Positions 49,022 to 60,942 of a stretch of DNA of 64,000 nt are shown in pieces; the first letter of the stretch is position 1, and each line of letters begins with the position of its first letter. The notes below the pieces were generated by a model. The model searched no databases, was not told the origin of the DNA, and was given only the letters and a program-made list of their open reading frames with translations. The DNA is taken from NCBI GenBank assembly GCA_000708835.1, contig DF236997.1, positions 10,736 through 74,735 on the forward strand, written 5' to 3'. A program made the translations under genes and the position numbers. The stretch comes from Klebsormidium nitens. Taxonomy: Eukaryota; Streptophyta; Klebsormidiophyceae; Klebsormidiales; Klebsormidiaceae.

Positions 49022-51771
49022 ATGGCAGGGCGGCAACTTGCCATATGGGGATGTTTAGGAGGAGGCCGAGAAAGGCAAGTATTAGAAGCACCAGCATGCA
49101 CAACTCCTTCTGAAAGTGGCAGAGAGCAAGAAGTTGGGATCTGTGCTGGTGGTTTTGGATTTGCAATCACCCGCTCAGGTCAGTCCAGCTTGATTGTTCC
49201 GAAGGAAGCGAATGCCACAGATAAATGTGCTGTGTTCCCAGCCGGGACTGGTCAACCGGAGAATGAGCAGATAAAGGTCCTTTGAGCTGAAGAAGGCTGG
49301 TTGCTGTGTAGAACCACTCCGTCATTCAACTCGCCGATGCTGGCTTCTTGTTGTTTGATTTCTAGTTAACCTTCTCCTAACAAGAAGCATCTTTCATAGC
49401 ATTCTGCAGGTGATGGACGCATTCTGGTCAGGACAAGGGCCACGGAAGATCGTGACGGTGGCGCCAATTTCTTTGGAGCGCCTTCAAATGCCCTGTCTCT
49501 TCCGGACAGTGAGGCAGCCTCTTGCTGTTCAGCAGGCTACTCACACGTGGTGCTGGCAACAGGTGACCCCTGCATTCGTGTACATCCAGCTCCCTTCATC
49601 TGACACTGTCTGGAAAATGGTTGGCTTGTCAGAGTGTTCGAAGCTACATGACCAGCTCTAACGTTCTCGACAGCTTAGTCCACATTAGAGCAGGGTCTCA
49701 GAGTCATGCACCCCTTTTATTCTCGCAGACAAGGGCAAGCTGTATGAGTGGCGTGCCAGCGATGCTCTTGTCCATTGTGTGAGCGCCGCCCTCCCCAAGG
49801 TGCCGGTCACCATGGTGGCCGCAGGCGAGCACCACTCGCTGGCGCTGGCGGGTAAGCCGTTTGGAAAAAGACTTCCTGGTCCACAATTTCTGCTAGTCTG
49901 CAGCCCCTCTGTTTGGATTTTCCTGCCGCAGTGCCTGCTTTCAAGACTGTCAGCAGCAGCCTTAGTGTCTTCCCAAATGTCATGCAGCTTTGTGTTGCTC
50001 TCTAGGTGGTGCTGTGTGGGCGTGGGGCGCCGGCGCGGTGGGCCAGCTGGGGCAGGGCAGCCGCATTTCTCAGGCCCCAAGCCCACTGCTAGTTGCGGGC
50101 TTTGGGGCGCGACCTGACGAAAGCGGCAGCACCGCTGCGGAACCGCCTGTAGTGACAGAGATTGCGGCTGGGGCGCTGCATAGCGCGCTTATCACAGGTG
50201 AGTGGGTCGCAGAGCGCACGCATCATCAGCTGAGTACTTTGTTGACATGGCAAGGGGACCAATGTAGTCTCTGCTTCTGAGCTTCTTCCTGCACTCTGGT
50301 TGAAGGAAGGACCTTGTCTTGTGCCTCTGCAGATGATGGAAAGCTCTTCACGTTTGGTTGGGGCCTGTATGGGCAGGTAGGAGGACTGGCAAACAAGCCT
50401 CCCAGCCCAGGGTGCTTGGCAACCAAACTCAGTCATTCTCAGTTGTTACTGTGTTTGAAATTAGGTCCCGTCCTTGAGTGTAGGGGTTTTGGTACTGTCA
50501 GCTGCAGAATGTCCAGGCAATGCTATTGGACCATACCATCCGAATTTGGTGGAGCGAAGTGCTCTGGTAACCTTGCGTCCAATTCCATCGATGTTGTTGC
50601 CCAAAAGTTGCGCTACACACGCCTATGAGTAATGGAGGACGTAGGCAAAGTTCTTGTACAACACTGCGTCAGTTCTTGAGAACTCGAGCAACAACAGTGC
50701 GCTTGCAGCTTCTTCTATTTTTCCTTGGCGGTTTGTGCGGTTTAAACCTGGAAAAATCTGAAAGTGTCCCATTCGAATGGAAAATCTTATTGGGCCAGTC
50801 TCTCACTCGGGGCCCCCGGCTGTACAGTGTGGCCATGACAGCACCGAGGATGTTCTGAGCCCGTGTTGCGTCGCCGACCTGCACGGTGTGCCGGTGCGCC
50901 AGGTGGCCGCCGGCCTTTGGCACACGGCGTGCCTCACCTTGGATGGCGCAGTCTACACCTGGGGCGGCAATGCTGACGGCCAGCTGGGCACGGGCCTGCC
51001 AACGGGCGCGGTGAGGGGATTGGAAGGGGGGCGCGTGCTCAATGGCCCGTTCTGGGGAAGATTGCTGAGGAACCTTCCAACCCTTGTTTTGACCCCAGGT
51101 TAAGTGTATGTTGCAGGGCTTGGTAGTAGATGCTTTTTGTAATTGCCTAGACCCGATATGCATGATGGTGCTTATACGCCCCAATTTGATCTAATCGTTG
51201 GGAACTAGCTTTCGAAGCTTTGCTTACAAGGCGCATCGAGCAATCTCCAGCCACGTTCTCTTTCCTGCAGTCAACGCCCCAGCTAGTCGAGGCCCTGCCT
51301 TTTGAAGAAGACGTGGTCAAAATCAGCTGCGGCGCCCGCCACACAGTCGCCCTCACAGGTGAGCCCACCACCCTTCCCGATACTGCACTCGAGTGTGTCA
51401 AGTGTAGGGCACTGCTAGCGTATCGACCGTCAGGTGCCGCTGTCTGTGCATACATCTGACTTTGAGCTGCTCGTCGAACTACTCTGGCGCTTGCTTCGAC
51501 AACTGCGCCAAGAGCGTCCAAACACTCGTTCGAGCCAGTGTGCCAAACCGAAAAATTCGATCAAGAAATCCGATTTATTGTAGGTGGGGGCAAGGTGTTT
51601 AGTTGGGGATGGAACAAGTACGGCCAGCTTGGGCACCCCGCATGTCCGGCTCACCAGCTGCCAGAAGAAGTTAGAGGCCTGGGCATTGTCCAGGACGTGG
51701 CATGCGGGTGGTGGCACACTCTGCTTCAATACAGCGGTTGCGAACCAGACGGTGCTACTGGGACTAAGTAG
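49022..51771 (+). CDS. RCC1-repeat beta-propeller protein
   Basis: Single seven-bladed RCC1-type propeller of 375 residues; exons 49022-49178, 49410-49562, 49729-49851, 50006-50197, 50333-50376, 50828-51010, 51271-51358, 51584-51771. Repeat hallmarks are clear: CAGGFGFAIT, VAAGEHHSLALAGGAVWAWG, AVGQLGQGS, IAAGALHSALITDDGKLFTF, VAAGLWHTACLTLDGAVYTW, ADGQLGTG, ISCGARHTVALT, VFSWGWNKYGQLGHP and VACGWWHTLL. The first and second blades are degenerate. The size suits a stand-alone propeller such as RCC1 or RCCD1/UVR8 relatives. It lacks evident tail motifs that would make it UVR8 or the Ran exchange factor, so the partner is unknown. Most introns fall in phase 1 after the Gly of a blade, which suggests repeat-unit exon duplication. 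Confidence 0.92.
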
Positions 51772-52812
51772 GATGTAATCGATCGCGCTTGAGGCGGGCT
51801 GGCGCGATGGAAACCCTCAAATCCCAAAGTCGGTTTACAGCTTTACGTTTGCAGGGTCGTTTGAGGCACGTCGAACTAAGATGCTCAAATGATTTTGGAC
51901 TAGCACCGTATCCTAGCACTGCAGCACATTCGTCCAATCTGAGGTCAATAGCTTCCTTGGGCATGTGACGTTGTCAGCTTCGACATTCCTCGCTTCAGTT
52001 GTCGGCAAGGTCATAAGGACCCTATACTATCGAAGCGAGATGACATTGTCGTCGCTCCAAAGAAAGTTCCGTTCGATGCAATTTATTATATAAGGTTACA
52101 TGCAGTTGCTTGTTTCTTTCAAGTTTCTTGAGGGCGTCCCACGGGAGACGAATCACTCGTTGAAAGGGTTGCATATTCGTGACCGTTCATAGCAAAAGAT
52201 CTCATGTGACATGCGATCAGGCCGGATATGCCGGATTCGGAGCATGGACCATGTGCGTTTACGATCAATTTATAATAATTTGATGGCGGGTTGAACTTTT
52301 GAAAGGCGGCCTAGGCCCCGGGCAGACGGCTACTAATGGAGAATTTGATATCCGGCCGGATAGACAAGCCCGGGACTCATGCCCAAAGCAATAACATTTC
52401 AAAGAAAGCATCCACCCAGCTTCGGAAAACCCAGTATGGACATTTCTTACAGCGGCCAGCTGAACAGCATGTCGTTCCCGAAAGGTGAACAAGGTTTACC
52501 CTTCGCATTCCAGTTAAACGCTTTGATCTTGTTCGACTCAGCCTGCGCTTGACGACGTAGCTTAGTCGCTGTACACTAGGGTCGACAGCGGAACCAATGG
52601 TTGAGAGATGAACGCTGTCGCTACTTTATGGGTGCACCCTACTGCAGTGCATGCACACACTCCGTGTTCCTTTTGCCCGTTGTGCCTGCCACCTAGGCGG
52701 TTTGAATTGAGAGTAGAAGCCGGTGCTATAGTATTTTGCGTGCATCCTATGTTATGAGTGATTGAGGTCCTCTTTCTCGCACGATTTTGAATTGAGCAAC
52801 TGGTTTTGACCC
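51772..52812. other. Intergenic, convergent gene ends
   Basis: Spacer between the RCC1-like gene (+) and the signal peptidase (-). TGTAA at 51774-51778 directly follows the RCC1-like stop. No other gene or element is seen. Confidence 0.5.
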
Positions 52813-55063
52813 TTACTTCAAAACACCGATGCGCGAGAGAGGTTTCCACCGCAGCCAACTGCGCCCAACCACACGATCCTCCGGAAGAAAACCCCAGACG
52901 TGCGAATCGGCGCTTCGATTTCGGTTGTCGCCCTGTAGATGGCAACAGACCTAAGCATTTATGTTTGCTGTTAACGAAGCTTTAAACTGCAGAAAGCCAG
53001 AGAGAGCAGCAGCATAATCTTCTGGCCACAAGCCATGTGGCTCGCAGATTGTAAACCCGGTTGTCCCTGGCCGAGGGAGCAGCCTTGGTCACTGCGAATG
53101 CTCACCAAGACAAAGAGAGTTCCATCAGGAACACGAAGCTGGGGAACACTGTACTTCGCCGAGCGGATCCCCCTCGCTTCTTCTGAACGGGGTCGTCCAT
53201 TCACCAAGACAACTCCTCTTTCCACCTGCAATGCACCCGACGCGAATGTGTTACAACATACAGGGGCCGGTTGGCTCGACCAATGGGCGGCCGCCGTGAG
53301 AAGTGCATCGATTGGAGGGGCCTGTCTAACTTCGCTCTGCCTTGTTGTGGTGGCAACGAGGGTACAGGGGCCGAGCACCAGTCCGCCAGAGACGAAGCTG
53401 CTTTTGGACGGAAGTCCAAACTCACCTGCACAGTGTCGCCCCCTACTGCTACCACTCGTTTTACATACTGTGCGCCAGGCGCGTCGGTCATGGCCGAGTC
53501 AAGAGGGCTGCCCTCGTCCAGATCGCCTTCTTCTCGCATGGTAGCGGAGTTGAAGGAGGAGGGCGGCCGAAACACTACCTGGACCAACAAGAGGACAGTA
53601 AGGACTGCAAGCCCGCGGACAAGAGCAAGAACCAGCGAGCAAGCGCGACACAACAAGGGCGAGCAGCTGAGATGGTGACAATATTGGCGCTTGATTACCG
53701 GCTTCCCAGGGACAGATGGACTCACAATGTCACCTCGAGCTGGTCTCCGAAGGAACCGGTACGTGCCAATCTCGACAAAGACGCAGTCTCCTGGCTGCAG
53801 CAGAAGGGGCACAAGAGTTGAACACTTTACAGTTTTGAGTTGTAGGCACCGCAAGTTGGGGTCGATCAAGTCCTAGAATCTTCCATGCTGAGAAGCACTT
53901 ATGACTTTCAGCATCCGACAGTGTCATTGGAATTCCTTACAGCAAGAATTGCATCGACTGTTGACAACAGACGATTCACAAGACAAAACTACAGGCGGCA
54001 CACCACCTCCAACTTGGTGTGTCCTGACCAGCAGAGTAGGAACCATACTCCCAGAGGGTACGCACGACGGGTTGAACACCAGGACCCGAAGCACTGCCGC
54101 AGTTCCCAAGGCCAGTGTTAAGGCAGCGGCGACCTTGCTGGCCCGCTCCTGTAGCACAACAGGGTACAACAATCAGGGGACAGGAGGCCTGGACAGGAGG
54201 GCTGGTGAACGAGGAAGAGGAAAGACTGACATGCCAAGCAGAACCACTGACATGCCACCATAGTTGGAAAAGCAAGTCGAAGGACAGTGTATAATCTCCT
54301 GCCTATAGGGTTGAGTTGATCAAGGAGACTCACAAGTTGCTTCAGGGAGGACTCCAACCATTCTGGCGGTGAGTCTGGCACCCACTGTGGTACCCATTGG
54401 GGCCGCTCATTGGAATCCAACTCTTCTCTTGTCAATGACGTCCAGGGCAGGTTGCCTTTCTTCATCTCAGGACTGGAAAAGAGTCTTTTGCCCAGCCACC
54501 AGCCCCTACTTTTCTTGTCTCGCTGTGCTGAACAGGTTACCCGGGCTCTTAAACTGCAAAGGTGCAACTCCAACAATCAGCATCGGTTTCAGAGGATCTC
54601 CACTAGTGCCTGCAATACCCTTGGGGCTATCTGCCATGGGGATGAGTTGCGAGCTTTTCAGATTGAAGAGCAACCATGCGAGGTCGTGTTTGCTTCTGAC
54701 TGCCTATCACCTTACATAGACTCAACAGGCCGTCCGCAGCATGTCACTGAGTGTCAAAACTTAGGCATGCTGACCAGGGTTGAAATACATGCAGGCACCA
54801 GGGAATCAAGGGCCGCACCTGGCCGCATGGCAATGATGCCTCAAGGCACCCCGCTCGACCATTTTTCTGCAGCATACGTGCTGCTCATGACTCAGGTAAG
54901 CAGCAGAATGCCGAAGTCCAATATGCCCAGACAAGCTAGATCCGGCTGCAAGACCTGGTTGGAAGCAGCTGCTGAGCCCAGCTGCTGGCGACAGCCCTGC
55001 ATTTGCCACTACTACTGGTTCTGTTGCAGGGAGCAAGAAGCAGCCCAAGCCTGTGGCAGCCAT
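52813..55063 (-). CDS. PLSP1: Plastid-type signal peptidase I (Plsp1-like)
   Basis: Type I (leader) peptidase with a Ser-Lys dyad, most like the thylakoid/envelope processing peptidase of plants that cleaves lumen-targeting signals. 348 residues; exons (minus) 55063-54819, 54553-54334, 54148-54029, 53794-53726, 53578-53426, 53225-53106, 52932-52813. A long N-terminal segment rich in Ala/Ser/Gly and then Arg/Lys (about residues 1-110) fits a transit peptide. A hydrophobic stretch ALTLALGTAAVLRVLVF precedes the nucleophile loop CVPSGSMVPTLL (Ser of SGSM). Then PGDCVFVEIGTYRF, YVKRVVAVGGDTV (general-base Lys), DGTLFVLGDNRNRSADSHVW and the end VGRSWLRW. An acidic insert (REEGDLDEGSPLDSA) lies before the Lys box. 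The start exon is chosen because its donor is the only upstream one that enters exon 2 in the right frame. Confidence 0.92.
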
Positions 55064-55648
55064 GCTGATCGACACTGATGACACCAAGGTTGGAGAAAGC
55101 TTCACCACTGCACTTGGGGATTGTCTTTCATAATATGAATCATATACAGATGCGCTTTCCAAGCTGGTTGATGACAAAAGTTTGAAGCAGGAGCAAGAGC
55201 TCTGAAGCTGCAAATGCAGTGACCAGATGCCAGTAGTTCTTTAGAAATCCACCTACCAGTGTACTGTGTGGCTCAAAAGTCGGTGGAGAGCCAGAGCTTA
55301 TCTGACATCGAAAAGTGGATAAGGTACACCGTCGCCTGACGCTTCTCGTCACGGCGCCGTTTTCCACGCCATAAATTAACAAAATACCGTTTTCCTTGCA
55401 GTAGAAGACGGCGCTTCAAACACAGTTACATATAAGTGCTCGGAGTGGAAAAGAATATTCCGTTCAATAGGACAAGGTATTATAATTTATACCAGATTTA
55501 CAGTAGAGGGAGGTTTCCCACATAACTTTAAGAAGGTGTGGATGCTGACGATCAAGACGACGTGCATCACTGATGCATCACTGATCGTCATCAGAGTCGG
55601 ACGTCCAGTTACTTCAAGGTGCTTAATCTCCTCTCAATCTAGACAGCC
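55064..55648. promoter_or_regulatory. Shared upstream region of signal peptidase (-) and CHID1-like gene (+)
   Basis: 585 bases between divergent ATGs. At 55564-55585 the 11-base unit GCATCACTGAT occurs twice in tandem, and its junction makes the palindrome TGATGCATCA (55571-55580), a plausible dimeric factor site. No TATA box is clear. Confidence 0.5.
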
Positions 55649-58600
55649 ATGGCGCCTCCACGAGGGCGCTTCGCGACTGCTGCAGAGTGTCTTTGCATCA
55701 TCCTCGTTGTGCAAGCGGGCTTGGCTGCAGCTAAGAAGCGTCCATCATCTCCTGCAACCATCGAATATTTGGCGCCAGCAGATACCTCGGTGCACGAAAG
55801 AGGGCTTGTGTCAGAGAGGGTTACGTACCGCTCGATCCTTACAGAGCACTCACGGCATTGGAGCAACACAAGTGCGAAACACTTCACCCGCGCTGTGCTT
55901 GGTTATGTCACACCTTGGTAAGCGATCAGACCTTTGGTCTCCAATGGTGATTTTCTATCTCTTCCATCCTTGACTTGCTTGTAGATCTAGTGTCCTGCTT
56001 AGGCTATAAAAACTCCGAACACAGTTGCACGAGAACCATCTGATGCAGCCCTCTTGCAATGCAGGAACTCAAAAGGGTATGACATTGCCACCAAGTTCGC
56101 CAGCAAGTTCACCCACATTAGTCCTTGTTGGTACCAAGTCAAAATCGGGTGAGCAAATGCAGTCCAGGTTTCGATGTTGTTCTGCTGATCTTGCAAAAAT
56201 CGTGAGTACTTTCCACCCCGGGATGCCGCCGGCAGTGCACTTTGCAGCTGCCCAACCAATCCTCTGGCTTCCAGGCGTTGTAAGTTGATTGTTTGGCAGC
56301 TCAGGGGGTGTGTCTGCTGCTCTGTCCCTCAGGGCCGATGGGTCCACAACTCTACAGGGGGGTCACGATGTGGACCAGGGCTGGATCAAAGATGTCCGCA
56401 GCAACGGACAGCCCAGCCCCCGGGTGAGCGCCAGTCTTTGACCTCACCAAGACCCGAGCTAAGAGCTGCCCCTCGCGGACTGAAAGCTATCACCTTTTGC
56501 CGTATGCCTGCCAAGGAGTAATATCACTGCAGTCCCAGCGCTTCGAACCACTGATAGTCACCCATCTTTGCCTGGTTGCAGATTGTGCCCCGTCTCATCC
56601 TGGAGGGCTCTGAAGGAGCCATGGAGGGATATGAAGGAGCAGCGATGCTGGAATTCAAAAACATGAAGAAAGCAATTGACCTGATTGTCAAAGAGTGCAT
56701 GTGAGCTTTGTTTTGCTGTTTTGACACACAGGTCCTCACTTGAAAAGGCTGGAAATGTAGGTCCAGCAACTTTTAGTCTGATGCTTTGCCACCTACCAAT
56801 GGGGATTTCTCCACGTAACATTATCCATATCGGCAGGTCATCTGACCTAGTATTCACTGTGGCAAATCAAGCATCAGATGGCTCCTGAAGTACAAGCTGA
56901 CAGGGCCAGGTAGGAGGACGGAGTCGTTTCTGTCAGTCAAGTCCGCTTCGGCTCTGAAAGGCCCCTCCAAATACTCTATGTAAGTCCATTCGATGGATGG
57001 TCAGCTTCTAATCGAGCGCCACCGAAAAAATGGCCAAAAAGGTGCGTCAAGCCTAGTTGCCTCGAGCTCACCGCAACGCTTTCCTCTTCACCTGAACAGA
57101 AATCAGAACTTCGATGGTGTCACCCTGGAGGCGTGGATGGGCTGGTCAGTAGCTGGCGTACTCTCGGATGCGGAGCTGCGGAAAAAAGTAAGCCGTACTC
57201 ACGATAGCCCACATCCTCGTTACGTAGGCCCTGCGCAGTCGCAGAGTCTGTCTTCTGAAGAGCGTAGTCGGTGAGATCTGTATTGATGGGCTGGATCCTG
57301 GCGGGCCCAAGTCACTCTTAGGGCTGCTGTGTTGCAGGCGCTCATGTTTGCGGGGGCCCTGGGCGACACCCTGGCCAAGATCAAGACGAAGGAGGGCAAG
57401 CTCATGCAGCTGGTCTTTGTCATCCCGGTAAGGGGCCCGACCGTCACCTGTAGTGCTTCTGATGCAGCTTTAGAGCATTGACAAGGTCGTGGTGCAGCAC
57501 GGTCCGACGTTTTCCTATTTGGGCGGCTTCAAACTCAAATTCCAACGTGCTCTCCCGATTTCAATGTCGCATCAAGGAAATCGCATCATTCTTCTTTGAC
57601 CATCACGAGATGTCTTTCATACCGTTGCACCAGCTTGATCTCAGCAACGTACAAAAGCCTCTCTTTTGACATTCAAGATGGTGGGATCGGCAAAGACAAC
57701 GGTGTAGCTGCGGAGCAATCTTCACGAGCCTGGAAGCTATGTAGAGGCTTGACACCTTCCTTCGAGGGTGTCCGTGTGCATGCTTCAAGCTCACCTGTGC
57801 TTCCCATCTTTCTGTTTTCTTTCAGCCACCTCCGGTCTTGGACATGCCCACCAAGTTCGGGGCTGCCGACCTGGCGTTGCTGGCCCCCCACGTGCATTTC
57901 TTCTCCCTCATGACCTACGACTTCAGCAACCCGGCCAGGTGAGGTCTTCCTTACCAGCGACTTCGAGCTGCCTCGAGCATGTTGCTCATCTTCGCATCGC
58001 TGGCTGCCAGAGTCCCCAATCCGAAGCTGCACAAAGGCTCAAACATCTGTTCGCTACTGGTTGCCGCGCTGCTGGTGCCGAGATGACCCGCTGCGACCCT
58101 GGTTGCAGGCCTGGCCCCAACGCGCCCCTTCCCTGGGTGTCGCTGTGCCTCAACATCCTCATCGACTCGCCCCCGGAGCTCCAGCAAATGGCAAAAGTAC
58201 GGCCCTCTCTTTGTGCGGCCGTCAGCTTCTCATGAGTCTGCACGCTCCTCTGCATTATCGCACGCCTTTCCCGTTGCCCCTGCCCACCAGCCTCGCACGA
58301 GTACTTGACTCCGCTTCAACTCTTGCGCTGCCCGTTGAATGCAATTCGAACGTTTCAAAAGCGTTTCACGTTAAAGCTGCTGCGGGTGGCTGCAGAAGCT
58401 GCGCAAGGAGGTGCCGCCGCAGCGGCCGTCGCATGAGCGGGAGCTCAAGAGCGTGCTCACCGGGAACGAGACCAACCGGGACATCGCGGACCAGGTGCTG
58501 GCGGGCATCAACTTCTTCGGCAACGACTTCCAGCTGCCCAGAGGTACGGCCCGCACCCGCGCCGCTCTCGAGCTTCACGCCGTCATACTAGCTCTTTGGC

Positions 58601-59532
58601 GGACCTTTCAGTACGGAATTCCAAACGGGCCGCAATTCTGGCATCTAGACCGCACCTACGACAAAGTTTGTAAGTCCGCAAAGGCGAAAAATCATGTTGT
58701 GGGCAGACCGTCTCTGCACACCAAGTTTTTCTCTACCAGTTCGTTGTCATGCACTGGAGCCTGCAGCTTGACCCAGCTTCCTTGCATCCAGGTGGCGGTC
58801 CGGTTGTAGGGCACGAATACCTGCACGTGTTGGCCGAGCAGCGACCCAAGGTACGACTGCACCCCTGCGTCAACCCAGATAGCAGTTAATCGAATCTGCG
58901 GCATCGAGCACCGATTTGTTGGTCTTAATAACGATGAGCAAAGGTCCGTTCCAGCTTGTCCGTCCTAATCGTTCTTGTCTCTGCACCCGGTCTGATTGGT
59001 ATCAATGTTCAAAACCTGGATGCTTCGAACATTTCCTGACTTCTACGCCACTCGACATACAGCTTATATGGGACGCAGAGAGTGAAGAGCATTACTTCGA
59101 GTATACAAAAGGAAGCTCCAGGCATAAAGTGTACTACCCGACCTTGAAGGTAAGAACACTTGCCCGTTCGATACTGTGCGCTTTTCTGCTTGAAGCGGAT
59201 TGAACGAGCGTTCTTTTCAATGAAAGACCTTGCAGATCGAAGCGGACGGCGGGCTTCCAAAGTTGCCAGGTTGTTCGCCCCGTCTGGCAGGTCTTGTGTC
59301 TTTTTCTGCCCTGTTTGAATTACTTCGACAAAGAGGTGAAGACACATCTCTTTTCTCTGCTGAGAAATGTGTTTTTGTTGTATTTGCATCCCTATGTCTT
59401 TGCACTGAGAGGTTCAATCCATTGTCCTTGCAGTCTATAGAAAGCAGATTGAGCGAGATCAAGAGATGGGGTGCGGGCGTTTCCATTTGGGAGTTAGGTC
59501 AAGGATTGGACTACTTCTACGATCTATTGTAA
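55649..59532 (+). CDS. CHID1: CHID1-like chitinase-domain (GH18) protein, secreted
   Basis: GH18-fold protein of the CHID1 (stabilin-1-interacting chitinase-like) family; 444 residues. Exons 55649-55917, 56065-56148, 56333-56423, 56582-56700, 57100-57187, 57338-57427, 57826-57938, 58109-58196, 58396-58543, 58792-58850, 59063-59149, 59434-59532. An N-terminal hydrophobic segment (about residues 13-28, [16 protein letters not shown]) looks like a signal peptide. Family blocks in order: [79 protein letters not shown] (beta-4 motif with a conserved Glu); [77 protein letters not shown] at the end. The motif is reduced from the chitinase DxxDxDxE, so binding or weak hydrolysis of glycans is likelier than strong chitinase activity. 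Confidence 0.95.
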
Positions 59533-60942
59533 GCCTTGTTGTATTGAATCCAGCCCAATGGCCTTCTGTGCTTCTGTTGCACTTCAAACCGGGCACTTCA
59601 ACTTTTCCTTTATCGCTTCGTAGTGTACTGAGCGCAAATATCAAAATCTTGCACCCCCTTGATGGCGTGTTGTCTGGGTTCTCCAAATCATGGCTTTACA
59701 CTTGCTCACGTCAGATCGAACCTTCCAAAACTTGCACCCAAAGCGGTCCTTAAGTCTCTGTAAAAGTTGCTCGCGGTGTTCGAAGACACGATAGCTAAAA
59801 GAGCACGTTCTAAGGTGCATCATGTTCCGTAAATCAGAAGTTTGACGTCGTATGTCCAAAGTTAGGTCGCATTTCCGCCTCATGAGTGCGATCTCGTAAA
59901 AGTATGGCTCTCTTACGTGAGCGCGGGTACCGTGCATTTTTGTGTTCTTTAAACCAGCATTGGTGGAAAACATATAAACGTGTTGGCCGGATATGTCAAA
60001 TTTCACCATGATCGATCAAAGAAATCTTAAGATCGACGTGACATGCATCCGCTTTGATAGAGATCTACCAAGCTATATCTAATATGCTATTTCCGTGCCC
60101 ATTTCGCACTTGTGCTTTTCCTTTAACTTATAGGTACCTATGTACGTCGATCAGTAAAGCTAGTCTACAGCATATCATTCTAGCAAGCGGTGAAAGCGGT
60201 AAAAACCGGGCTCCATCTAGCTGGCTGCAGTCCTGCGGGGAAAATACATGACTAAACAGTGGATGGTTCTACATCATGGTCAGACATTTTGGAAATTGTC
60301 TTCCATCATCCGACATGTGCTTGTCTGCTTGCAAGGGCCGTTCCAAGGATCATTGGATACCAGCTGGAATTCTGTGCAAGCAATGGCCGGCCGGTATGAA
60401 CGTCGGTGCAATTTGACATCCACGTCAGCATTAAGACTGCCGTAGCAGGTTTTGGCGGGGACGCGTATGGGCTTTGAGTCATAATGAAATTTTGGTCAGC
60501 ATTTAACCAATCTCGGCAAGGATCAAGGACGTCAGGCGTACCCGGCTACCGTTCTCCAAAACCGTACCAAAATCAAAGCTTTGATACAGCATGCATTCGA
60601 CACAGCCAGCTATGTACCTAGTCCCGTTTCTGTCAACCGGGTTGTAGCGCGCGAGCTTTGACATTATCGTCACATCAAAATTCGGCCTTTCTCTTGGTCA
60701 AAAGCGACCATAGCTTATGCAAACGTCTCATGTCACATGTGTCATGCACCTGCGCTTGCGCCAGCTCAGCGCTCAGCTGGCCAGCTTCGGTTGCAGAACC
60801 AGCTCATGCAGTGAAGCGAGCTAGGACTCGGTCTCTGGAGAACTTAGGGCGCCTCCTCAGAAGTGTCCACTACGGTGTGAAGCTAGTGGCAGCAACCACT
60901 TGGGTGCTGGTGCCATCTTTCCTTCTTTGAGGCAACAATACA
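59533..60942. other. Intergenic, upstream of homogentisate dioxygenase
   Basis: AT-richer spacer between two plus-strand genes, with no supported gene. TGTAA overlaps the CHID1-like stop (59528-59532). The last 300 bases (60640-60942) probably hold the promoter and 5' UTR of the dioxygenase gene. Confidence 0.5.

Noticed and set aside
54334-54465. ATG at 54465 (-) as the signal peptidase start
   Set aside because: It would discard an Arg/Lys-rich segment that has a good acceptor and a matching upstream exon. Still possible as a shorter isoform.
54553-54637. ATG at 54637 (-) as the signal peptidase start (MADSPKG...)
   Set aside because: Its frame cannot enter the catalytic exons through a decent splice site; the 55063 start joins exon 2 in phase and gives a transit-like N-terminus.
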